Origin: Planctomycetota bacterium
GTDB taxonomy: Bacteria > Planctomycetota > UBA11346
Assembly (NCBI GenBank): GCA_024641365.1
Contig: JAHEDF010000104.1
Coordinates: 1 to 10,251 of the forward strand
Direction of reading: 5' to 3'
DNA length: 10,251 nt
Below are positions 1-7,030 of the stretch, piece after piece (the stretch's first letter is position 1; every line of letters begins with the position of its first letter). The notes under the pieces are model-generated. The model was not told the DNA's origin and searched no databases. It saw only the letters and a list, made by a program, of their open reading frames with translations. Made by a program: the position numbers and the translations under genes.

Positions 1-3
1 TTC

Positions 4-16
4 GGGGCTTCGCCCC
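4..16. repeat. Short GC-rich hairpin GGGGC-TTC-GCCCC
   Basis: A perfect 5-bp inverted repeat with a three-base loop at the left edge. With the imperfect hairpin at 41-69, the strong one at 71-103 and a GGCG/CGCC pair (114-117 with 124-127), it forms a cluster of stem-loops. It could belong to the end of a gene left of the window, or to a dispersed intergenic repeat. Neither can be decided here. Confidence 0.5.
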
Positions 17-63
17 AAACCCCACGTACTTTGTCGTGACTTTTTTTCATGCGCTTCGCTTTG

Positions 64-103
64 AAAAAATAGGCCGGCGCGCTACGCGCTATTATGCCGG
101 CCT
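64..103 (-). terminator. Intrinsic terminator downstream of cysDN
   Basis: AGGCCGGC (71-78) pairs perfectly with GCCGGCCT (96-103). The loop holds a nested GCGC-TAC-GCGC stem. Read on the minus strand, the hairpin is followed after one base by six T residues (complement of 64-69), the classic rho-independent arrangement. It sits about 115 bases beyond the cysN stop codon and no gene intervenes, so it most likely ends the cysD-cysN transcript. A weaker imperfect hairpin (41-69) overlaps its T tract. Confidence 0.65.
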
Positions 104-162
104 ACCGTCACTCGGCGTCCGTTCGCCTTTCGGCTCGTATTATTGTGCGCGACATTTTTTGG

Positions 163-192
163 GGCTATCGGCTATCGGCTATTGGCTATTGG
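163..192. repeat. 7-bp tandem repeat, GGCTATY x4
   Basis: Four head-to-tail heptamers are read directly: GGCTATC, GGCTATC, GGCTATT, GGCTATT, followed by GG. The array lies between the cysN stop codon and the hairpin cluster at the left edge. It is non-coding as far as I can see. Such short arrays can vary in copy number by slippage, and no function is apparent. Confidence 0.85.
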
Positions 193-218
193 CGACAAAG
201 CGATGGTCGAATTAAATC

Positions 219-2060
219 TCAAATAACGTTTTTTGCCTTCAGCAAGTCATTAATTTTTGCAATCACGTCGGCTTCGCTTTCAGTGCCGCGAATACGGAGG
301 TCGCATGGTAATGTTGAATTGCCGCTGGGGTCAATATCGATCACCAGAGACGGCATGTCACCGATTAATGCTTGGACAGCATTGTGATCTGCTAAGCCGA
401 TTGCATTGGTGGTTGAAACTAAAAGGACGCCACTGGTGAGTAATAAATAGGCGACTTCACCGAAGCGGCGAACTAATTCGGCTTGGGTTGCGTCGACGGT
501 TAAATCGTGGTCGACGCCCATTAATACATTGGTGCCATCTAAGAAATAGGTGTGGCGACCATTTTCAAATAACTGTTTTTCAACGGCGCGTGCATAGCGA
601 TGTTTTCCAACGCCACGTTTGCCGACGAACATAATTAATGCGGGACGATGACCAAAGCGTTTGGCGCGTTGTTCATCCGTGACGCTGCCATGTATCCATG
701 AGAAATCACGCAGGCGTGCTTCAGCGCGTAAATCATCTTGGTCGTCAGGGACTGCGGCGGTGATAATGCCGCCGCCTGCGACATCATAACCATCAACTAT
801 GACAAAGCGTCCTGTGGTTTCGATGTCGTTACTTAAATCGAAGGCAACCGGTTGATTGGTTTCTAAAATTAAATCGGCCACGTCATGGCGACCAATTTCT
901 TTTTTCTGTAATTCACCATTGAGTTCACTGGCATCTAAGACTTTTAATAACGAATGGATGCGAACGGGGTGTGCGGCGGTGTGTAATTTTAATTTATAAT
1001 CGCGGCCAGATTGCATAGGTTTACGGCCCAGCCAAATAATGTTCGCGCGAAAACGCGTACTCACCAATGGCGCATGCTCTTTGCGGCTCATCACTTCGCC
1101 GCGCGTAATGTAAATTTCTTCTGACAGGGTGAGCCCGGTTGAGCTACCAGCGCCAACTTCGGTTTGGGGTTCGGTATTAAAACTTTCAATCGAAGCAATT
1201 TTTACTGTTTTATTTGATGGGCTAAATACGACTTCGTCGCCGACTTGTACCGTGCCAGTATCAATGCGACCTGCAACAATACGACGATCATCACCATGGC
1301 TGGTAAATTTATAAATGGCCTGAACCGGCATGCGTAGCGGCTGATCTACTTTTGGCGGTTGTTTGTTAAATGAATCCAGTAATTCCAACACCGACGTACC
1401 GGTATACCAGGACATATTTTTACTTGGTTGGGTGAGATTTTCACCCGTTAACGCTGCAATAGGAACAAATTGTTTTGGACTCACAGCGCCAATGCCACTC
1501 AAGAAAGCGCGATACTCTTTTTCAATATTATCAAAAACCGTTTGGCTGTAATTGACCAAATCCATTTTATTTACGCAGACTACGACCTGTTTAATGCCGA
1601 GCATGCCAAGAATGTAACCATGGCGACGTGAGTTTTCGCGTACGCCTTCTTTGGCATCAATCATGAGCACAGCGGCTTCAGCACGCGCAGCGCCAGAAAT
1701 CATGTTCTTTAAAAATTCAATGTGCCCAGGCGCATCAATAATGATGTAATCACGTTTCGCTGTTTTGAAAAAGCAGCGTGCGGTGTCGATGGTAATGCCT
1801 TGATCTTGTTCATCGCTGAGGGCGTCTAATAAAAATGCGTATTCAAATGGCTTGCCCGTACGCTCACATTCTTTTTTAACCGCGTCTAATTTACCTTGTG
1901 GTAACGCATTGGTGTCGGCGAGTAATCTCCCAACAAGCGTCGATTTGCCATGATCGACGTGACCAACAATAACAATATTCATCTGTTCACGTGATTGAAC
2001 AGAAGGATCAGATTTCTCAGATGACCGCGGTGCAGCAGTGGTATTCATTGGTAAGTTCAT
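219..2060 (-). CDS. cysN: Sulfate adenylyltransferase large subunit (CysN, EF-Tu-like variant) with degenerate APS-kinase-like C-terminus
   Basis: GTPase subunit of ATP sulfurylase. With CysD it makes adenosine 5'-phosphosulfate (APS) from ATP and sulfate, driven by GTP hydrolysis in the cytoplasm. The G-domain is complete: GHVDHGKS at 33-40, GITID at 88-92, DAPGH at 109-113 and NKMD at 164-167, followed by EF-Tu-like beta-barrel domains to about residue 440. The P-loop is the EF-Tu form rather than the GSVDDGKS of enterobacterial CysN. Residues from about 472 align with APS kinase, giving 613 aa against about 475 for CysN alone. In that domain the P-loop reads GKRGVGKH, lacking the usual Ser/Thr after Lys, the LDGDNVRHG motif reads LDGTNVLMG, and the SPYR-type segment is not recognisable. 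It probably does not phosphorylate APS. The gene follows cysD after 83 bases and is probably in the same operon. No start has a good ribosome binding site; Met5 or Met27 are alternatives. Confidence 0.95.
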   Translation of the reverse strand: MNLPMNTTAAPRSSEKSDPSVQSREQMNIVIVGHVDHGKSTLVGRLLADTNALPQGKLDAVKKECERTGKPFEYAFLLDALSDEQDQGITIDTARCFFKTAKRDYIIIDAPGHIEFLKNMISGAARAEAAVLMIDAKEGVRENSRRHGYILGMLGIKQVVVCVNKMDLVNYSQTVFDNIEKEYRAFLSGIGAVSPKQFVPIAALTGENLTQPSKNMSWYTGTSVLELLDSFNKQPPKVDQPLRMPVQAIYKFTSHGDDRRIVAGRIDTGTVQVGDEVVFSPSNKTVKIASIESFNTEPQTEVGAGSSTGLTLSEEIYITRGEVMSRKEHAPLVSTRFRANIIWLGRKPMQSGRDYKLKLHTAAHPVRIHSLLKVLDASELNGELQKKEIGRHDVADLILETNQPVAFDLSNDIETTGRFVIVDGYDVAGGGIITAAVPDDQDDLRAEARLRDFSWIHGSVTDEQRAKRFGHRPALIMFVGKRGVGKHRYARAVEKQLFENGRHTYFLDGTNVLMGVDHDLTVDATQAELVRRFGEVAYLLLTSGVLLVSTTNAIGLADHNAVQALIGDMPSLVIDIDPSGNSTLPCDLRIRGTESEADVIAKINDLLKAKNVI

Positions 2061-2093
2061 CGATTCAATTCACAGAAATTGTTTTGTTCTCAA

Positions 2094-2142
2094 GACTTCC
2101 GGACTTCCGTTCTTCACACAAAGAGCCGGACTTCCGGACTCT
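2094..2142 (-). repeat. CCGGAAGT repeats and hairpin in the cysD-cysN gap
   Basis: Between the cysD stop and cysN start, the 8-base unit CCGGAAGT (minus strand) occurs in two clusters. Immediately after the cysD stop codon, 2122-2142 can fold as AGAG-CCGG-ACTT-CCGG-CTCT, an 8-bp stem with one bulged A. The second cluster (2094-2109) carries tandem GACTTCCG units that could pair alternatively. On the minus strand only a broken T run follows the hairpin. It therefore looks more like an mRNA-stability or partial-attenuation element than a strong terminator. Function is inferred. Confidence 0.5.
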
Positions 2143-2143
2143 G

Positions 2144-3061
2144 TTACATATAGCCGTCTCGACGCAATTCTTCGAGGCCATGCTTGCCGTCTTGTAAACG
2201 GCCAGAGCGTTCGGCGATGTTGCGTAAAGCACCGCTCTTTAATTCAGCAATAATGTCATCAACATTTTTTGCCGTTGATTGAATAGGAGCTTGGCATGGG
2301 CCGCAACCAAGTGAACGATAACGAGTGCCATTACCTTGGTCATAATATAAAGACACGGTCGGAATATTTTCGCGCTTAATGTATTCCCAAATATTTAATT
2401 CAGTCCAATCAAGCAGCGGATGAATTCGCACATGGGTGCCAGGAGCAAAATCAGTTTTAAATTGATTCCATAATTCAGGTGGTTGATCGCCAACATCCCA
2501 GGCATTGTTTTTGTCGCGTGGACTAAAATAGCGCTCTTTCGAACGACTACCTTCTTCATCACTACGAGCACCAACAATCACGCCGTGATACGGTTCTTTA
2601 TCATTTTCAATTTCGTATTTACCGGTTTGTAAATTTAAACGTTTGCGCACACCGGTGCCATGCAGGGTCGCCTTCAATGCACCGGCTTTTAATAATGAAC
2701 AGCATTTGGTGCGATCAACTTTATCGGGGTGACCATCAGGTAAATGTTGTGTCGCCGGAAAAGTGCGGCCGCTAGCAAGGGTCGCCTCATCCTGACCGAC
2801 GATCATGGTGAGTTTATATTCCATGGCCAAGCGATCACGGTATTCAATCATCTCTGGCAATTTGTAACTGGTATCGATGTGCACTAAGGGAAATGGCACA
2901 TGACCAAAAAATGCTTTGCGTGCTAACCACAGCAGCACAGTCGAATCTTTACCGATCGACCAGAGCATGCCCAGGCGTTCAAAATGACGAAAAGCTTCAC
3001 GGAAAATGTAGACGCTTTGTTGCTCGAGCAGGTCGAGATGGTCCAAGGTCGCGGTGGTCAA
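2144..3061 (-). CDS. cysD: Sulfate adenylyltransferase small subunit (CysD)
   Basis: Catalytic adenylyl-transferring subunit of ATP sulfurylase, a PP-loop ATP pyrophosphatase of the PAPS-reductase-like superfamily, acting with CysN. Numbering from the proposed TTG start, the PP-loop SIGKDS is at 35-40, followed by [11 protein letters not shown] (61-71), [10 protein letters not shown] (116-125), [14 protein letters not shown] plus FSPRD (about 164-183), [13 protein letters not shown] (216-228) and a C-terminal block ending in GYM. The family consensus LDHLD appears at once after the start. The TTG at 3061-3059 gives 305 aa, close to the roughly 302 aa of E. coli CysD. The frame stays open further upstream, but those residues are Pro/Arg-rich and unlike the family. 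LGCGPCQAP (251-259) carries a CxxC pair where enterobacterial CysD has LGCYPLTG. The gene heads the cysDN unit. Confidence 0.95.
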   Translation of the reverse strand: MTTATLDHLDLLEQQSVYIFREAFRHFERLGMLWSIGKDSTVLLWLARKAFFGHVPFPLVHIDTSYKLPEMIEYRDRLAMEYKLTMIVGQDEATLASGRTFPATQHLPDGHPDKVDRTKCCSLLKAGALKATLHGTGVRKRLNLQTGKYEIENDKEPYHGVIVGARSDEEGSRSKERYFSPRDKNNAWDVGDQPPELWNQFKTDFAPGTHVRIHPLLDWTELNIWEYIKRENIPTVSLYYDQGNGTRYRSLGCGPCQAPIQSTAKNVDDIIAELKSGALRNIAERSGRLQDGKHGLEELRRDGYM

Positions 3062-3067
3062 CGGCGG

Positions 3068-3071
3068 CTCC
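3068..3071 (-). promoter_or_regulatory. Ribosome binding site deciding the cysD TTG start
   Basis: On the minus strand GGAG (complement of 3068-3071) lies six bases before TTG at 3061. Together with the family-length protein this supports the unusual TTG start over the ATG at 3157. Confidence 0.6.
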
Positions 3072-3281
3072 GGTCTTCGAGGGGGCTGGCATTGTTGAAA
3101 TTGTAGCCCAGGAGCAAGTCCTGTCCTGGGCTCTGCACGGCGGGAGCGTGGAGGCATTGTTGGAGGTTTGCATCGCTGAGATTAGTGAAGAAAATGCCAT
3201 TATTTGCATTCTTATTGAGGTAGAACGTAGTGCGCCAGACAAGCAACATTTGCTGCAATTCCAAATCACGATAGAGAAACT

Positions 3282-3288
3282 AGGGTGA
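3282..3288 (+). promoter_or_regulatory. Ribosome binding site for the DUF4412-like gene
   Basis: AGGGTGA ends eight bases before ATG at 3297, good spacing for a match to the 16S rRNA tail. It favours ATG 3297 over the in-frame GTG at 3285, which lies inside this site. Confidence 0.55.
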
Positions 3289-3296
3289 TTAAGACC

Positions 3297-4028
3297 ATGT
3301 TAGTTGCGTTGTGGCTTTGCTGCAGTTTGGGACTGATGGGGAGTGAATGGAGTGGAACCATCACCTATCAACATTCCATGATTGGTCCTGCCAATGTGGC
3401 TGGGGCGGATAAAGATGAATTGGAAATCTACGCAAAACAAATAGATGAACGCTTGGCAAAAGCAAAAAGTGCTTATCCGCAAGCAACAAAAATGGTGCAG
3501 AGAACCCTGAAAAAAGACATTGGCGCGTATGAAGCGGAACGCGAGCGCGTGGTTTTAGCTCGCGGTGGCACGGTTATTTTAAGTAATTTAACCTATGTCA
3601 TAGACGGTATGCGCATTGCGGGCATCAGCGATTCGTTACCACGATTAGTTGTGGATCGCAAAGAAAATAAAGCCTGGGTGATGGGATCAGCGCAACCGGA
3701 ATTAATAGAGGTTGCCCCGCTCCCTGCACCAATTGAAATTGATCGTACGGCAGTTGAAGTGCCAATGTTGGGTTTAGCGACTCGCCGCATCGAATTAAAA
3801 GCTGAAGGCCGTAAATTTACTGTGTTAGTTGCGCCGTCATTACCAAATCCATTTGCCATGTGCTTAATAGCAAACAGCAGTGAGGAATCATCTAATTTAT
3901 GGATGGCATTATCCACTCTTCCGGGACTGCCCATGTTAGTTGAGGGGATTAATGACAACGTAACGCAACGGTGGGTAATAACATCAATTCGAGAAAAAGT
4001 AGTTGACCCCAAAGCCTTTTTGCCGTGA
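3297..4028 (+). CDS. Secreted DUF4412-like protein
   Basis: Predicted exported protein of about 243 aa with no known enzymatic role. The N-terminus has a short basic start and a hydrophobic core (MLVALWLCCSLGLMG), typical of a signal peptide, with cleavage likely near Gly-Ser. A charged, probably helical or coiled-coil stretch follows (about residues 40-90, rich in Lys, Glu and Ala). The rest fits the DUF4412 pattern: a strand pair around GMRIAGIS and the LVVDRKENKAWVMG segment, an LATRRIELKAEGRKFTVLVAP segment, a TLPGLPMLVEG motif, and a closing VVDPKAFLP resembling the family's terminal KVDPSLF-LP. Family assignment is by pattern memory, not alignment. It leads a tight run with the two small genes that follow (gaps of 15 and 9 bases), so the three are probably one operon. 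GTG at 3285 is an alternative start adding four residues. Confidence 0.75.
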   Translation: MLVALWLCCSLGLMGSEWSGTITYQHSMIGPANVAGADKDELEIYAKQIDERLAKAKSAYPQATKMVQRTLKKDIGAYEAERERVVLARGGTVILSNLTYVIDGMRIAGISDSLPRLVVDRKENKAWVMGSAQPELIEVAPLPAPIEIDRTAVEVPMLGLATRRIELKAEGRKFTVLVAPSLPNPFAMCLIANSSEESSNLWMALSTLPGLPMLVEGINDNVTQRWVITSIREKVVDPKAFLP

Positions 4029-4043
4029 GCGAGCATCTAACCA

Positions 4044-4406
4044 ATGCCAATACAGTACGAAATTGTTGATAATATTTTACATGTAACGACCGAGGGTGAG
4101 GTCGAGTTTACCGAGGGCTTATCAACATTAACCACCGGCCTGAATATTTACCGCGATACTAAACCGCAAATTCCACGAATTCTATTTAATTTAATTAACA
4201 GCACTGAAGACCGATCTACGGATGAATTAAAAGGCATAGCTGCAATTGTTGGCCAACAAATCAATAAACCACGCATAGCAATTGTGGTGCGCTCAAATTT
4301 ACATTATGGGTTATCACGTATGTTTGCTGTATATGTGGACAAGAATGTGGAAGATATAAAAATATTTCGTGAGCTAAAAGACGCATGTGATTGGCTATTT
4401 CTTTAA
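4044..4406 (+). CDS. SpoIIAA/STAS-SEC14-like small protein
   Basis: Cytoplasmic protein of 120 aa with no signal peptide. Its layout suits the SpoIIAA-like (STAS/SEC14-type) family: opening beta strands (YEIVDNILHVTTEGEV, residues 5-20), a helix around 23-34, a strand PRILFNLINS (44-53), a helix ELKGIAAIVGQQI (61-73), a strand RIAIVVRS (77-84), a helix with LSRMFAVYV (90-98), then IKIFRELKDACDWL (105-118), much like the 'I-IFRDLEEALAWL' ending common in that family. Members are mostly uncharacterised; some are thought to bind small hydrophobic ligands or act as protein-interaction modules. It lies 15 bases after the DUF4412-like gene and 9 before the membrane gene. The ribosome binding site is weak, which would fit translational coupling. 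Assignment is by secondary-structure pattern and is moderate. Confidence 0.75.
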   Translation: MPIQYEIVDNILHVTTEGEVEFTEGLSTLTTGLNIYRDTKPQIPRILFNLINSTEDRSTDELKGIAAIVGQQINKPRIAIVVRSNLHYGLSRMFAVYVDKNVEDIKIFRELKDACDWLFL

Positions 4407-4415
4407 AGGGATTCA

Positions 4416-4700
4416 ATGAAAGCACGCTTTATTGCTATTGTATTTTGTGCCCTTGTTATTTTTTATGCGATTTCATTTGGACCTGGTGTTTACGTAATTG
4501 TTAAGGCTGAAAAACATATCAATAATTATATTCCTGACCCTGTGCAGAATACCGTCGTGGTTATCTACTTTCCGCACCTATACCTGATGGCGTTTTCGGA
4601 GCTTTATTTTAACTATGCTGTGTGGTATGTTAAAATGGCTGGCGAAAATTCGACTATAACTTACCCAGAATTTAGGAAACGATATATTAAGGAAAATTAA
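4416..4700 (+). CDS. Small hypothetical membrane protein
   Basis: I do not recognise a family for this 94-aa protein. Residues 5-29 form a strong hydrophobic segment after the basic MKAR, so it is either a membrane anchor or an uncleaved signal. A second stretch, about 45-75, is hydrophobic and rich in Tyr and Phe and may be a second membrane span or a membrane-associated helix. The C-terminus is short and charged (PEFRKRYIKEN). A good ribosome binding site, AAGGGA at 4406-4411, overlaps the stop of the preceding gene, supporting the ATG and an operon with it. Its TAA overlaps the stop codon of the convergent nnr gene, so the two transcripts' 3' ends must run into each other. No terminator is visible between them. 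Confidence 0.7.
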   Translation: MKARFIAIVFCALVIFYAISFGPGVYVIVKAEKHINNYIPDPVQNTVVVIYFPHLYLMAFSELYFNYAVWYVKMAGENSTITYPEFRKRYIKEN

Positions 4701-6172
4701 TCTTCTACGGGCGGCCACATATCCAATGGTTCTAACAAAGAACGCAATGTCGCGGGTAATTCTTTAATAAGATCAAGCGCATCATAACAGGGGCCTGCGC
4801 GCAGCCATAAATTATCGCCAGCAGAAGTCACCCATAGCACAGCAATGCGAGCGGCATCAAATGGTAATAAACCGCGTGCCATTAACCCAGCAGCAACGCC
4901 AGCCAAAACATCACCCGTACCACCAACAGCCATGCGAGGATTACCGCGTGGATTATGTTGCCAACGCAACCCATCAGTAACTAAATCAACCACGGATTTT
5001 GCTAAAATGACGCGATCAGGGCGGGCGAAGGCATGAATTGTTTCATCATTTGCAGGGCCACCTAACAAGGTGCGCGCTTCCGACCGATGCGGCGTAATTA
5101 ATAAGCTTCCGTCAGTGACCGGCATTTTTCGTAATTCATCATTGAGTGCCGCAATGGCATCGGCATCTAAAATAATCGGAATGCCTAATTCTTGGGCGAG
5201 TGAAAATGCTTGCTGGGCAGCTTCCAATGCCGCGTCCTCGCGTCCAAGTCCCGGTCCAATTAATACGGCACTCGCGCGCACTAATAAAGGCGTTAATTCT
5301 TGCGGATCGGCCGGTACCAAAATGGAGCCTTCTTGCCGATGCATTACAATGGTTGGTGGCAGCGCTGGTCCATCCGCAGTCCAGGCTCGCACTAAATCAC
5401 AACCAGTTACAACGGCAGCCTGTGCGCAAAATGCTAATGCGCCCGGAAATTGCCCACCGCCAATAATTAATAATTCGCCATGTGTCCCTTTATGCCCACT
5501 ACGTTTATGCAGCGGAAAACGTCTTAGACACGCATGCTGTACTTCTAAATAGGCGCGTGAGTCAATGCCAATATCGACCGTTTTAAATTCACCAATGTCG
5601 CGGTGTTTTAATAATTCTGATTTTGCCACTTGGAAACATAAGGTCATAGCAGCGGGTAAACACAAATCACTGCCAATGCCCGTCGGAACATCCGCAGATA
5701 ATATTGGACAGGAACACGAACGAATTGCTTTTAAGGCAGTTGCAATTGGTTCACGTGGTTTTCCCTGACTGCCAGCACCTAAAATAGCATCAATAATGAG
5801 GTGTGGTTGTTGCTTTGGTAAACTAGAAATGTTTTTAACCGATTGGGGCAAACGTTTAGCTTGTTCTTTACATAAATGACTGCGAGGTGGAACGACGGGC
5901 CATATCGAAACTTGCCAGCCAGCTTCAGCCAATAAGCGAGCACACACGTATCCATCCCCACCATTATTTCCGCCACCACAGGCAACAATAACTGATCCGC
6001 CAGACACCATGCGTTCAGCTTCACGAGCCAACACGGCGCCAGCATTTTCCATTAACTGACTTATGTCCTGACCAAGCGCAGTTGCTGCTTCATCAATAAT
6101 GGCCACTTCACTGAGTGGAACGAGCGGAGCAGGTAAGGTCATATTATGCGATGGTTGGAGGTATTGGATCAT
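4697..6172 (-). CDS. nnr: Bifunctional NAD(P)H-hydrate epimerase / ADP-dependent NAD(P)H-hydrate dehydratase (Nnr, YjeF type)
   Basis: Metabolite-repair enzyme. It epimerises R- and S-NAD(P)HX, the damaged hydrated cofactors, and dehydrates S-NAD(P)HX back to NAD(P)H using ADP, in the cytoplasm. The N-terminal YjeF_N epimerase domain (about 15-215) shows MENAG (41-45), GGGNNGGDGYVCAR (66-79), DAILGAG (128-134) and SADVPTG (159-165). The C-terminal dehydratase domain (about 225-485) shows KGTHGELLIIGG (228-239), GPGLG (306-310), DADAI (336-340), TPHRSEA (360-366) and the catalytic GGTGDVLAG (417-425). The length, 491 aa, is near the usual 500 or so. The segment after SADVPTG is shorter than usual, and TPHRSE replaces the common TPHPGE. 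ATG at 6142 is an equally good start, since the family-like sequence begins after it and neither has a clear ribosome binding site. The protease gene 84 bases upstream may be co-transcribed. Confidence 0.96.
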   Translation of the reverse strand: MIQYLQPSHNMTLPAPLVPLSEVAIIDEAATALGQDISQLMENAGAVLAREAERMVSGGSVIVACGGGNNGGDGYVCARLLAEAGWQVSIWPVVPPRSHLCKEQAKRLPQSVKNISSLPKQQPHLIIDAILGAGSQGKPREPIATALKAIRSCSCPILSADVPTGIGSDLCLPAAMTLCFQVAKSELLKHRDIGEFKTVDIGIDSRAYLEVQHACLRRFPLHKRSGHKGTHGELLIIGGGQFPGALAFCAQAAVVTGCDLVRAWTADGPALPPTIVMHRQEGSILVPADPQELTPLLVRASAVLIGPGLGREDAALEAAQQAFSLAQELGIPIILDADAIAALNDELRKMPVTDGSLLITPHRSEARTLLGGPANDETIHAFARPDRVILAKSVVDLVTDGLRWQHNPRGNPRMAVGGTGDVLAGVAAGLMARGLLPFDAARIAVLWVTSAGDNLWLRAGPCYDALDLIKELPATLRSLLEPLDMWPPVED

Positions 6173-6207
6173 ACGATGTGTTTAGATTAACGTTTAGGGT
6201 GAGAAAA

Positions 6208-6254
6208 AGTGCACCACGTAATTCAGGTGACTCAATGAGGGGAGTGCAACACGT
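6208..6254. repeat. 12-bp direct repeat between protease and nnr genes
   Basis: AGTGCACCACGT (6208-6219) recurs as AGTGCAACACGT (6243-6254) with one mismatch. The starts are 35 bases apart, just upstream of nnr on its strand. It may be a paired regulator site or a small duplication; chance is possible. Confidence 0.5.
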
Positions 6255-6256
6255 CT

Positions 6257-7030
6257 TTACAGACTGAGATGCTGTACCGCTTTCCAACCCAGCCACATGA
6301 TTGCTACATCGCAACAGGCGTGCGTGATCCATGCTCCATAAATGGTGCCATGGCGCCGCTGTAACACACTCCAACAACAGCCAGCCGCACCGACAACAAG
6401 ACCAAGGCATATTCCAACAGTTGGCCCAGCATAATAACCAACAACTACGATATGATGGCCAGAAAATGCAATGCCTCCTAAAATAATGGCTGTCCAATCA
6501 TTGTAGTGATGCCTAAGTGCACCAACCATATGGATACGCCAATACCATTCTTCAAAACCACTATGTAAAACGCTGATGAAAAATGTCGCTAACACAAAAA
6601 CGGGAAAGGAAATTATACCAAATGATGATAATTTTTCGTGAATGCGCGGAGCAGATTGACTGAGTAATGAATCGAGCGGCCCAAGACCAGCTAGCAGTAT
6701 TGCTGCCCCCATCACAACACCGACCAGGAGGCCTTCACCGATGGCGCGAGCGTATTTGATTGGAGGTGTGAGCGTACAGGTCCACATTTTGGGCTTACCC
6801 GTTTGCCACACTAATAAAAAAGGCCCTACGATCATGATCATTTTGCTGGCTGAATAGAGCCAGGTGGAAGACCAGTGGCCTGCAGCAAGCACGAAATAAC
6901 ACAGCGCCGCGCAAGTTGGTAAAATCAATAAAATTGGGAGCATTTCCGCTTTATAGTAAACGAATGATAACATACAAGCGTAAAGTGAAGAAAGGCAGAC
7001 GCGCCCAAACCAGGTAGCATCATCCAGCAA
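6257..7030 (-). CDS. CPBP-family intramembrane metalloprotease (CAAX-protease/Abi type)
   Basis: Multi-pass membrane protein of up to 257 aa. Hydrophobic segments lie at about 10-27, 31-50, 61-76, 98-116, 138-156, 181-200, 203-222 and 232-247. The three CPBP signatures are present in order: EEWYWR (160-165; Glu160, Glu161, Arg165), FSGHH (189-193; Phe189, His193) and HACCD (237-241; His237, Asp241). In known members these residues form the intramembrane active site. Bacterial relatives act in bacteriocin immunity, peptide processing or unknown envelope tasks, and the substrate here cannot be told. The stretch beginning at 7030 would start with TTG, and no ribosome binding site is visible. ATG at 6973 (Met20) or 6943 (Met30) are alternatives but would remove part of the first hydrophobic region. 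It precedes nnr on the same strand. Confidence 0.88.
   Translation of the reverse strand: MLDDATWFGRVCLSSLYACMLSFVYYKAEMLPILLILPTCAALCYFVLAAGHWSSTWLYSASKMIMIVGPFLLVWQTGKPKMWTCTLTPPIKYARAIGEGLLVGVVMGAAILLAGLGPLDSLLSQSAPRIHEKLSSFGIISFPVFVLATFFISVLHSGFEEWYWRIHMVGALRHHYNDWTAIILGGIAFSGHHIVVVGYYAGPTVGICLGLVVGAAGCCWSVLQRRHGTIYGAWITHACCDVAIMWLGWKAVQHLSL

Larger units (their letters stand above)
3062..3288. other. Divergent intergenic region open in several frames; coding status unresolved
   Basis: This stretch separates divergent cysD and the DUF4412-like gene and must hold their promoters, yet it carries no stop codon in several frames. On the plus strand, codons from about 3064 to the TGA at 3286-3288 read as a balanced peptide ending LLQFQITIEKLG. 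That stop lies inside the ribosome binding site of the next gene, which would suit translational coupling, but I see no strong start codon; GTG near 3148 or a TTG after GGAGG near 3150 are possible. On the minus strand a 68-codon ATG frame (3264-3058) ends RSRR, its stop overlapping the cysD TTG. Both cannot easily be real. The half next to cysD is richer in G and C than its surroundings. AGCCCAGGA and TCCTGGGCT (about 3104-3134) form an inverted repeat. A gene remnant or a plain control region are both possible. Confidence 0.4.

Noticed and set aside
2893..3058. N-terminal part of the plus-strand frame 2893-3288 as a gene
   Set aside because: It runs antisense through the well-supported cysD coding sequence and its residues look like a shadow. 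Only the part after about 3062 deserves a second look.
3104..3115. GCCCAGGAGCA shared by 3104 region and the right edge (10241-10251)
   Set aside because: Eleven bases with no extension visible; chance match is likely and the second copy is cut by the window end.
3062..3157. N-terminal extension of CysD to the ATG at 3157
   Set aside because: The extra 32 residues are Pro/Arg-rich and absent from the family, while TTG at 3061 has a ribosome binding site and gives the normal length.
3058..3264. Minus-strand 68-codon frame with a [11 protein letters not shown] segment, vaguely like the start of a LamG-type domain
   Set aside because: Too short for such a domain, the match is a few residues, and a competing plus-strand frame covers the same bases. 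Kept only as part of the open-region finding.
5070..5552. Plus-strand 160-codon open frame inside nnr
   Set aside because: Antisense shadow of a gene whose motifs are all intact; composition Ser/Pro/Cys-rich with no domain.
6144..6497. Minus-strand 117-codon frame overlapping the CPBP protease gene
   Set aside because: Out-of-frame with the three conserved CPBP motifs and very Trp/Cys-rich, as expected of a shadow frame.
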